Shown here: positions 49,740 through 61,657 of the stretch, piece by piece
Layout of the letters: every line of letters starts with the position of its first letter
Position numbering within the stretch: position 1 is the first letter of the stretch
Program-made: the position numbers and the translations under genes
The notes under the pieces: generated by a model
What the model saw: the letters and a program-made list of their open reading frames with translations, nothing else
What the model was told of the DNA's origin: nothing
Databases searched by the model: none
Assembly: GCA_016584305.1 (NCBI GenBank)
Contig: JACEEZ010022538.1
Span: 254,041-318,040, forward strand
Reading direction: 5' to 3'
Length of the DNA: 64,000 bases
From: Chionoecetes opilio
Taxonomy: Eukaryota > Arthropoda > Malacostraca > Decapoda > Majidae

Positions 49740-51158
49740 CATAAAGTAAAAATTCTAGACTTTATTTACAAAGGTAACAATGTACATGTATACAAAGAGC
49801 TTAACATTATTTACAGCTCAATAAACATATCCTTTGAACTCCATTAAATAAACCTGTAGTACTCTGCATTAAAATATCTTTCCGCATACAAAAAATGATG
49901 AGAAACAGGTCAAATAAACTATTTTGTGTGAGAAGAGAAATAAAAACTGGGGTATTATTACAACACAAGAATGAATTGTAAATATCTGAGAGAACGTTTT
50001 ACATGGGAGGGATGTGGGAGAGAGAGATGGGAGAGAGAGAGAGGGAGAGAGAGAGAGAGAGAGATGAGAGATGAGAGAGAGGGAAAAAGGGAGAGATAGT
50101 GATGTGTTGGGAGATGAGAGAGAGAGAGGAGATGAGAGAGAGGAGATGAGAGAGAGGAGATGAGGGAAAGAGAGCGATGTGTGGGGATGTGCATGTGTTA
50201 GGGTGAGAGGCTGTGAGAGGCTATAATAGGGTGAGGTGAGGGCAATGCCAGTGAGTGAGTGAAGGTGTTTTAAGAGTGACTGTGTAGTGTGTGTGTGAGA
50301 GTTTCTGTACACAAGCCACACGGTGCAGGAAGGATGGGGCAAGGGTGGGTAATGGGGCACAATACTCCCACTCACAGCAGACGGTAGTGGGAGATGCATG
50401 GGGGGAGGGTTGGTCATGGGTGGGTTATGGGTGTGGGTTCATGGGTGGTTCATGGGTGGGAGTCATGGGGGGGGGGGCTGTACTGAGTTAACAACGGGGA
50501 TAATTCAGTACAAAGATCATGGGTCCTGGTATGGGTTTTGTGCAAGGAAGAAGAGTACTGGGATTGCAATTAAGAGTGTAAGACTTCTACTGTGTTAGGA
50601 AATCCTTCACAGATTCCTACACTTAAAGCTGAGTCATGTGGATGTTTGAGTATTGTGTGTGTGAAGGCAGGGTTCACGGGAGCTACACGAGGGCACCGCA
50701 GCATTGCCGTGTGTGCGTGCTGCCGAGGCCTCACAACCGTACACGTCTGGGCGGCAACGCGATCACAGCGAGTCACTTACAAAGAGTCAACGGGTTCACA
50801 GCGCGAGGGAGGGCTGAGGTCAAGGCCGAGGTCAAGGCTGAGGTCAAGGCCGAGGTCAAGGCTGAGGTCAAGGCACAGTGTTTCTCTGTGGCGAGTCATT
50901 GCACGTGTCACTAATGGTTCGTCAGCCCGGCCAGTTTCTGTGTATTGCCTTAAAGCCACACACTTTAGTTGCCATGAAGAGCACACAACAAATACTTGCT
51001 GGACTGTCACAAGGGCACAACCAGGGCTGCCCACCGACCCTAAGGAACCACCGGGCTGGCTGCCACACCTCGGGTCACCACCTGGGCTGTCTGGGCATCA
51101 CAGTCACAAGGATCACCAGGCAGGCTCACTAGGTCACAAGGTCACACCATGAGCCCGG
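49740..51158 (-). other. Probable 3' untranslated / downstream region of RalGDS
   Basis: No coding signal after the RalGDS stop. In transcript orientation an AATAAA hexamer occurs at 49761-49766, a candidate poly(A) signal about 1.4 kb past the stop. The stretch contains a (GAGGTCAAGGCY)n 12-mer array at 50813-50876, G-rich GGT/GGGT runs at 50395-50475, and (AG)n-type repeats at 50010-50200. The UTR end is not proven. Confidence 0.4.
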
Positions 51159-51319
51159 CTAGGTCACCAGCAGCTTCTTCCGCACCTTGTGGTCCTTGGC
51201 GGGGTTCCTGCGGATGATGGTGGTCTCGTCGCCGTGCCGCCGCCGCCGCAGCACAAAGTTGAGGTCGTGTTGTGTGTTGATGGCGTAGTAAACGTTGGCG
51301 TGGGCCGGCAGCAGCATCT
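51159..51319 (-). CDS. Rgl: RalGDS exon M (RA domain end and stop)
   Basis: 161 nt to TAG, acceptor CCACAG, phase 1 in. It encodes ANVYYAIN and FVLRRRR, the closing RA strands (family ANVFYAMN...FVLKKR), then a short basic C-terminus ending KLLVT. Confidence 0.93.
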
Positions 51320-54300
51320 CTGTGGGGGGCAACGGTGGTGCTTAGGAACAAAGGGCTTCATGTCAATCAATCATTGGGGTATCAAATCATAAAGCTATGA
51401 TTTGATGATGTCCCAACTTTTCCATATACGTACTCTCAATTTCAATCTTGCTATGCCATGGTGAGAGGGTAAAAAAAGTCAAGACAATTCTGCAGTGGCA
51501 TGAATCACCCAACAAACCTAAGGATCATCCATATCAACAAAATTCCCTGAATCCAGACACTCCATGAAGACTCAGGTGTGCAAGACACACACACTCACCT
51601 CCGTCGGGCAGGAACTGGGCCAGCGTGTATTCGTCCGGGTTTCCGTCAAAGCCGTGTTTCTCCATGGCCTTGCGGATCACGGAGATGGTGCGCTCAGAGT
51701 TGCCCAGCATGATGCTCTTGTACATGTTCACGCCTGAAACAATATCATAATTTCAGAATACAATAAATACATCTTTTATTTTCCATTTCTCTGAGTGTTC
51801 CATTAATAATAAGTAATATCTTGGTTAAATAATTACATCCTCGTCCATTATTTCTATTCCTCTGTGTTCCATATATATACTGGCTGAACAAATAAGGTGA
51901 CTGCTTCTTTAACACATGAAAATTGTACTCATGCATCTTGTACATGTTCACGCCTGAAACAATATTATAAGTTCACGGCTCAATAATTACCTCCATTATT
52001 GTGATTTTGCAGTGTTCCATAAATAAACAGGCTGAACAAATAAGGTGCCGACTTGTTAACACATACAACATGATCTGTGAAAATTGTACCCATGCATATC
52101 ATCTACAAAACCTATCCCTGCAGAAGTATTAATCCATTTCAAAGGCTTTTATCCAAGTAATGGGATGAAAGGTGGATGTTGGTAGGGTTAAGTAACAGGA
52201 ACTACCACGTGTAAGCAGGGCCGGATTATGACCTTTTGGGGCCCCTAGGCTAATTAAATTGTGGGCCCCCTCAGACGGAGCCACCCTCTAACTCGCCCTT
52301 ACCCGAATTTTTTTTACATTGTATAGCAAAATAAGTGAGCTGAAAAACAAAATATACGCTACATTCACAAATAAGTGTTTTACTGTGTTTAGCACGATGA
52401 TAAACAAACATGGACTGGGGCCCCATGATTTACAGCTAGGGTCCCAAACAGGGGGCCCTTTATCTCAAATAAAGGCCTCAAACAGAGGCCCTTTATCTCA
52501 AATAAAGGGCCTCAAACAGGGACCCTTTATCTCAAATTATATGTAATTTTATTTTAAGTTAAATGAGTTATTCAGCAATGCAAAATATCATTTTTCAAAA
52601 AAAATTATATTTGGAAATCTTTTAGCAGGGACCCCAGGTTTGGGGCCCCCAAGCTTAAGGGGCCCTAGGCTGCAGCCTATACTAGCCTATAGGATAATCC
52701 GGGTCTGCGTGTAGGTCTCCCAGCCTCTTGTAGCTTCCTTATTTTCTTATTTTCTTATGTACTAATCCACTTCAACAGCTGTTTCTCACCTTCTATCTCA
52801 TGGGCACTGCTTTCTATGGAGACCCTGATGATGTAGAAGTCCGGGGTGATGTAGGGTGAGGCGGGGCCGGTGTGGTGGAGCTGCGTGGAGGAGGCGGAGC
52901 GGTCGGGGGTGCGGTTGGAGGTGGAGGTGCCGGCGGAGTGTACAGACACGTCCAGGGAGGGGAGGGAAGAGCTGCTGGAGGAGGTGGACATCTGGAAGGC
53001 AGAAAGGGTGACATTATATTGTTTGCTTTAACACTGTAATATGGCTGCTTCAAATCTATATATCAGACTAGTAAGATAGAGTAGAAGATAGACTAAATAT
53101 CAGACATCTGGAAGACGAAAAATTGATATTATATTGAGTGCTCAAGTTGTGTACTATAAGGTAAAGACGGGGGCACACGCTATGCTGCGCGTGGCCTCGG
53201 TGCTCACCTCCGTGGCATTAGCCCTTGAGCCTGTGGTGGGTGAGGACCCGTTACCCCTGGACACAGGGCTAGTGTGACATCCGGGTTACCACAGTTACCT
53301 TCCCCAGGTTTCCCCAGGTACCCATTTATCAACCAACCCCAAAAGGGAGGAAGAACAACTGGATGGGATGGCCGCCGACTTGCCCTGGCCCGGATTCGAA
53401 CCAGGGTCTGCAGATCTGCAGATACGTGGCGAGGCGTGCTACCCACTGCACTACGGAGGCGTACTATGGCTGCATCAAATTTACATAGTTCATAACAGAC
53501 TAAATATAAAAAAATTCACTGAGACATCTAATATACTATAGGAGTAGCCGTGTGTCCGTGTGTCTGTGTGTCTGTCTGTCTGTCTGTTATGGGTAGCCGA
53601 AACTGTAAATTCAATTTTGATGAGAGTAGGCTCAAAAAATCGCAAATAAATCGTAGGTGGTAAGCGGCTTGGTCCCATGTCGATTGAATTATTTTGAAGG
53701 GGTGTTTTGGGCTAAAAACACTTTAGAATTATTAGATTACAGGTACAACTCTGCGGTAGCATCTCGCCGCATTCCACAAACTCAGTAGACTCATGGACGT
53801 TTGTGTGCGTGTGTGAGTGTGTGTGTGTTGGAATCACACGGAACACAAAGGGTTGGAATCACACGGAACACAAAGGGTTGGAATCACACGGAACACAAAG
53901 GGTTGGAATCACACGGAACACAAAGGGTTGGAATCACACGGAACGTGGTCTACCCCGAGGCACTTTGACCAGTGACCAACGACAGCAACAACACGATTGG
54001 AGTTTGCAATCACATGTTGTCTAATATATACTACTACTACAAACATCAATACATACATGGGTCCGAAGAGCTCACAAACACTTGTCATACACTGAAGTAC
54101 ACAAGACCACGAGGCTGTGCTCACCTTTCTCTCTAGTGAACAGGAGTCGTTGTGGCTGAGAGGGCTGCTGAGCGAGTCGTTGTCAAACAGGAACTGGCTG
54201 CTGGATGACCCAGACGACGTGCTGGCTATGCTGTCGTTCTTGCGGTGACCATACCTGGGAAGAAAGAATCAGAGCATGTAGTTATATGTAATAAAATAAT

Positions 54301-57300
54301 ATATGCGTCCAGTTGAAAATAATCAAACTGTACTATAGACATATTGCATGTTTTGACCAACTCTTAAAATCTAATTGATCCATAATAATATCCACTATAG
54401 AGACATATTGCAAATTTTAACCTAATTGAAATCTAATGCAGAAAAGAAAGAGCACAAATGATAAGGGATTTATACATTATTTGTCAGAGGCTAAACTGAT
54501 GAGGTTTCAAAGGAATGGAGATGAGTTATTAGTTAGCTTGCTATATATACTGAAATATAGTTATATGCTGTTAGTTACATATACAGGGACTAAACTAATA
54601 CATATACAAACTATACTAAACTATACAAACTAATACAAATGTTTGAGTATCCCAGGTGAAAAAGCCAAGGGAAGAGTTGACAAGACTGTTAACTAAGGAG
54701 ACAAAGTTGAAGAGGACCTATGAAGCGATACTAAGTGTCAAAGGTCACAAGAAGAAGAAGACAAAAGTTACAAGGGGAACTTACTGTGCTCGCTTCCTGA
54801 TCTTTCCTTCCCGGGTGGATGAGGATCCCTGGGGTTCTATCTGGCAGGAGAGCCGCCACGCCTCCTTGTCGTCCAGCACCAACACAGACTCCCACCAGCG
54901 CTCAAACTCCTCGTCAAGCTCCATCTGGTACGCGTTGGCTGCCCCTTGCAACAGCCGGATCTGCACCATACACAAAGACACCTTAAATAAATACATTGTG
55001 AAGATTGATAATAGTAGTTTCTTTAGCTTCTGTTGAGTGCTCTTCCCTTTTTACAGGAACTACCACGTGTAGGTCTCACAGCCTCTTGTAGCTTCCTTAT
55101 TTTCTTATGTTCTTTCCTACATTTACTAACTCTCTCACATAGATATATTTTTTTTTTTTTCTACATTCTTGAGGATTATACATAATAGGCAAACAAGAAA
55201 TAAACATTGAGCTTTCTCATTAATACACCCTCTTACTTAGTTTATGAGGAATTTTCCTTCTCTTGTTGCAGGAATTTAAGAATGCTCAGGGTTCTCATCA
55301 TTTTGACAGTGGGTAATGATAAACTTACACTATATCTACTGTCAACTCTGTCTACTGTCAAATATTTTCTTATTCTTACCTGGGCCAGGACTTCAAACTC
55401 CTTGCGTTTCTTGTCAAAGTTGATGAGTCCGTCGGCCACGGTGTCGGGAATGGCGGTGTCGATCATGGTGAGGTCGGTGAGGAAGGTGCCGAGGTAGGGA
55501 ATGGTGCCGTAACTGATGGCCTGAAACACAACACAACAATTGGGTGAAACATCTCTCTACCTCAACATTCAGGGTAACATAAGAAACACAAGAAAATAAG
55601 GAAGCTACAAGAGGCCGCAAGACCTACACGAGGTAGTTCCTGTAAGAACAAGAAGTAACGGATTCAAACTGGAAAAGTGTAGATTTAAAAAAGAAATAAG
55701 GAGAAACATTTTTATAAAATAGGGTGGTAAATGATTGGAATGGACTCGCTCATGGGGTAGTTAGTGTGGAGTCAATAGAGAGTTTTAAAAGGAGGCTAGA
55801 CAGTGTTATGGATGAGGATGAAAGGTGGATGTAGGTAGTGTTAAGTAACGGGAACTACCACATGTAGGTCCCGCGCCCTCTTGTAGCTTCCTTATTTTCT
55901 TATGTTCTTAACTGTAGTTCAAGAGTACATACACTCTGGTAAGATACGACAAACATACCCTAACAAGATGCAACGCAGAGTCTAACCTACCAGTGGATTA
56001 GTGGTACATACACTGTGGTAAGATACAGCAGACAATCCCATTAAGATATATAACTAATACAGAGTTCCACCTACCAATGGATTGGTGGCCAGCTTCTCGA
56101 GTGCCTTGGGGAGGTGGCGGTCGCTGGCGTGGGTGGCCTGGGCGTGCTTGGCCGTTCCCTCCTTCATGAGCAACTCACGCTGGTTCAACTGATTGTTCTC
56201 CTCACTGAAGATCCTCGCAAGCTCCTCAAACAACTCAGCCTGGTTGGGGAGGGAGGAAAAAAAGTTCATGAAAATATCTGATGGGGAAGAAGTTTAAATA
56301 ATTTCAGATCAGAAAGATGTGGATTCCTTCAACACAAGTTTAATTCAATATACAGTAAACCCTCACTTTAACGAACCAATGGGGGGGGGGGGGGGGGGGG
56401 GGGGTGACGCTATATCCGAGGGATCAGAACTTGTCGCATATACTGTAACAGACTTTGTTTGTTACAGTGTTTGTTATTTTGGCAGGCAACGTAGTGGGGC
56501 ACGGGAAGATGTGAGAGGAGGTGTACCGACCGCGCACTGCCCGCTTGACTTTGTCGCCGACCGACCTACATGTACACATTGGGCCGGTCCACGACCGAAC
56601 CGAACCCCGCATTTACCGAACGTATTCAGTAAATCTCCGCATATATTGGACTGGCAGAAAAAGTTTGTTAAAGTCAAAATTTGTTATATAGAGGTCCGTT
56701 AAAGCGAGGGTTTACTGTACTTAATCTTGTCTGCATTTTGTGTTCAGGACTCTTACCTTGTCTTTGATGACGGCGCCCCAGGTCTTCTTGAGTCTGTAGA
56801 TGGGGTTTGACTGCAGCCCTGACACGATGGCCTTCAGGGAGGAGAAGTTCTTGTGCATCCTTAACTCCTGTGACAAAAGAAGAAAAAGACACTTCAAACA
56901 AGAGAAACCATCACCATCATCATCAATACCATCACAGGACATCCTTGCATAACAAAACCATCATCACACATTATACACCCACAAATTAAAAAATAAAAGA
57001 TAAAAATAAATAGATTAAAAAAATACAACTAGATGAACAATATCGATCCACTTATTAATCTATTGCCATGACCATTATTACCATCACAGGACGTAACAAA
57101 TACCATAACAAAACAAAATAAATACCATATACATAACACAGATCATCACAGATCATCATCACTACATTCACCCACCTGGGCAATATCGATCCACTTTGTG
57201 ATGAGTCGGGCGCGCTGTGACGGCTTCAGCTCCGTGTCGACCAGGATGGTGGACTGCACGCGGAAGCTCACCGCATTGAACTGCTCCACCGTGGCGGCCA

Positions 57301-58598
57301 CGGAGGCGGAGGCATCCCCCCGCCCCCTGTCCCGCCGCGCCCACACAGACCCCAGGCACTGGTGCGCGATCACCCCCTTGAACAACACCTGAAGGAAGGG
57401 CCGTAAAAAAGATGTGTTGATTAGAAGTGCTGGTATCCTGTTACTATTAATACAGAGAAAGTTCCTGCAGTAAAAAAGGACTTAATTCTCTATAAAAAGC
57501 AACTGAAAGAGTATTAAGAGTCTAAATTGGGCAAAAAAAGCGCTGGTTGCCTCTTTGACTACTACTAAAGAGAAACTCCCTGCAGTATAAAAGGCTTGGG
57601 AAATACACATGAATTCTCTAAATACTGAAAAAAAACCCATAGAGGTCACTAAATGATCCTGAATTGTGATATCTCTATTGACCGTACTCTAAAATGTATA
57701 CTCAGAAATCATCAATATATTTGTAAAGTAATAGAGAAACAGCACACTAGAGAGAGCATCAACGGGCTTACCGTGTCCATGCGCGTCAGCTGCCGGGCGA
57801 AGGTTGCGTCGTTGATGTCGTTGAAGTCGTAGGCGTGGTGTGTGCCGTTGGTCATGGGCGAGGGACAGTGCACGCGCATCTCATCCCCACACGACAGTAT
57901 CTTATCCAGCATGGGGGAAGCTGTCAACATAAGACCACAACATTAACTCCCACACAATGAATCTATTTACCGTACACGTTATACAAAACCAGCATGAAGA
58001 GTATATTATCAAGGCATAGAGTACATGTATTATATTTCTTGCATTGGGGAAGCTGTGAGTATAACACCACACAACATTAACTCCCACACAATGCATTAAT
58101 TTAGCACAAGTTAAACAAAACCAGAGTATAGCATAATAGCACAATACAGTATATCATGGCATGGAGTATTATATTTCTGGCATTGGGGATCCTGCAAGTA
58201 TAACACCACAACTTTAACTCCCACACAATGCATTAATTTACCACACGTTCAACAAAACCATCACAAGAGTACACTGATACCTTGGAACTCGAACAACTTG
58301 GAATTCGAACATTTTTTGGGAGAAAATTTCGCTCCAGAATTTGAACGTTTTCTTGGAATTTGAACAAACGCCACGTGCATGCATGGCGTTCAGGGTTGCC
58401 ATTTGGTGCTTTTAATGACCAAATTAGGGTAAAGTATGTCATGATAAATTTGCTTTGGTTCGAAATTTTTGGAATTCGAGTGAGGAATTCTATTTTATGT
58501 TCGAGTTCCGAGGTATCACTGTATATATCATGTACTAAAATAATAATGAGTAGAGTAGTAGTAGTAACTAGTACAAATAATAATAACTGGCACAATGG

Positions 58599-58665
<67 letters not shown>

Positions 58666-61600
58666 AGGAGGCAGGCGTTCTCACCCTTAATGTCGTATTC
58701 GCGCCTCATCTTGTCCAGCTTGTAGGCCACCTTGATGTGCAGGTCGGAGTCTGGCAGGTGGTCGGCGGTGAAGGCCTTGAGCTGCTGCAGGCACGGGAAG
58801 GCCGGGGGGTCACGGAAGTCCTCAGTGTAGCCGTCCAGCCACACCTGCAGCGTTAGCCTTAGTGCCCTTAGGGGAGACACGGGATGGAAGGAGATGTGTT
58901 AATTGGGAATACTAGTAACAATAGAAATAAGAATGAAGAAAAAAACCAGTACGTAATTCTGTTCCATGCAATTCAACCTTTTCCAAACAAGTGAGGTGGA
59001 CATAGCACAGCCCTTGTAAAAAAAAAAACTCACTTTAAAAAAAAAAAAAAAAAAAAATACATAGCACACACACAAAAATAAATAAATAAATAAACAAATA
59101 AATAAACAAATAAATAAATAAACAAATAAATAAATAAACAAATAAATAAATAAACAAATAAATAAATAAACAAATAAATAAATAAACAAATAAATAAATA
59201 AACAAATAAATAAATAAACAAATAAATAAATAAACAAATAAATAAATAAATAAATAAATAAACAAACAAATAAATAAACAAACAAATAAATAAACAAAAA
59301 ATAAATAAACAAATAAATAAATAAACAAATAAGTAAATAAACAAATAAATAAATAAACAAATAGAAAAACTGATGACTGCCTTTTCTGTTTTCCCCAACC
59401 CCAAAAATAATAATAAACTTTTGATATAACAAGAAAAATGAGAGGACTAATTTTATCCAAGTAGAGGAAGATTAAATTATCTTTACTCTATCTACTTATA
59501 TCTCGCGGGGGGAAATACCACGTATTAAATGAGAATAATAGTAACAATGGATATAAAAAATTATCATAAAAAACAGTCATGCATGCAATTGAGTCTATTT
59601 TCAGAAGACTAAGTGAGATGCGCATCACAAAACACTGATTTCTGCCTTTTTTTCCCAATCCTAAAAATTATAAACTTTTAACCCATTCACGCACAGATCT
59701 TTCCTTTGCTATATAAAATTGTCTGTTGTCGAGCCATAAAATTACGAAAAGTCACTGAATATACCATATTAGTTAATCGACAAGGATACTAAACAGGTCA
59801 TATCTATTAAATATTGCTTATAGTCACTAAAAATTGTCTTGTGGTACCCAAATTACAATGGAAATTACGTTCTGGGCCTCAAGGGGTTAATATGATATGA
59901 AGAATGCAAGGACTAGATATCTCTCCTATTTGACTCGGTGGCTACACTTAGAAACCATCAGAGACAGAGAAAATGAGTACATAATAATAAGCAAGAAATA
60001 AATACATATTATTATGTACTTATATTCATATGTACGTACTACTTATATTATTGCATAATATATTATTCTTACTTACTATAGTATATAATGCAATAATGAG
60101 TACATAGAAAATAAGACATAACAAAACACAGTGCAAATAAGCATGACAGCCACTCACTTCATATGGTCCTCACAGAGATGAATGGGCACATTAATCTTCT
60201 TATTGTTGCTGTTTGGGGAGTGTGGTGAGGCTGCGGCGGCTTGTAGGGCACTGTAGCGGTCCGTGATGAGGTTGAGGACCTGCCTGGTGGAGGAGAAGGT
60301 GCGGTAGGTGGCGAGGAACACGTTGACGAAGGTGGACTCGAGCTCGCCGGTCTCTGAGGCGAGGGAATCCACCAAGCGTTCCAGGGTGCCGGCCTTGAGG
60401 AAGCGCACTCGCACCGTCTCCCACTCCAGGTGAGAGATCTCGTCATCGTCATCGCTGTCCTGCAACGACAACATACACGGGTGAGATAAAGAACATAAGA
60501 ACGTAAAGAAATAAGGATAAGAACATAAGAAAATAAGGATAAGAACATAATAAGAACATAAGAAAATAAGGCTGTGAGATAAGAACATAAGAAAATAAGG
60601 ATAAGAACATAATAAGAACATAAGAAAATAAGGATAAGAACATAATAGAACAAAAGAAAATAAGGAAGCTATAAGAGGCTGAGACCTACACGTGGTAGTT
60701 CCTGTCACAACAAGACACGTGAGACACAGGTGTTGTGTCTTGCTATACAACATTATTGCAACAGGAAATACACACTCCACCCTCAATTTAGCAAACCTCA
60801 ATTTAGTGGATTTTGGATTCAACCAGTTTTTGCTTTTTTATTTTTGTTTTAAGCAGTAATTTTCGGGTTTAACAGACTCCATCTGCTGCTGGCCAAGCGG
60901 ACCAAACTACGTACAATAAACCCTTCATGCTCGCGGGGGTAGGGAACAGAGGACCCCGCGACATGTAAATCGCGAGACTGACTTAGTCATTCATTTACCC
61001 ATAGTTTTTGTTTTTTTTTTCTTTGTTTTTCCCATCACAAGGAACTGGCCAAGAGCACAACAAAATGGGTAACACAAAACCGCTTAGTTGCATCCCTATA
61101 AAGAGACAGTAGAGAATAAAATAAAACAGAGGGTTGAGCCAATTTAGTTCGGTGATTGTCTTGTACTCTTCTTTTGAAAGATTAAGTCATGGGAAAGTGG
61201 ACAAAATTAAAACAGAAGAGAGTTCAGAGTTACCAGGTAAGAAAGGGATGAAAGATGTAAAGATACTGATTAACTCTTGCATTAGGAAGATGGACAGAAT
61301 GGGATGAGACATGAGTAGAAGTCTTGTGCAGCGAGGCTGCGGGAGTGGGGGAGGCATGCAGTTAGCAAGTTCTGAGCATGAAATACGGTAGAGAGAGGCA
61401 AGGAAGTAACATTGCGGCGGTGCGATTTAAGATGAAGACGCAGTCGTCAGAGGAGGAGGAAGTGATGAGACGAAAAGCTTTTGACGTCAACCCGTTTAGA
61501 AGAGACTGTTACATGATGGATCCTCCCCAAACATGTGAGACATACTCCATACATGGGCGGATAAGGCCCCTGTAGAGAGCAAGCAATTGGGAGGGAGGAG

Positions 61601-61657
<57 letters not shown>

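Noticed and set aside
58899..59460. Phe/Tyr/Leu-rich 'membrane proteins'
   Set aside because: Readings of the AAAT/AAAC microsatellite; repeating LFIYLFVY pattern without any non-repeat segment.
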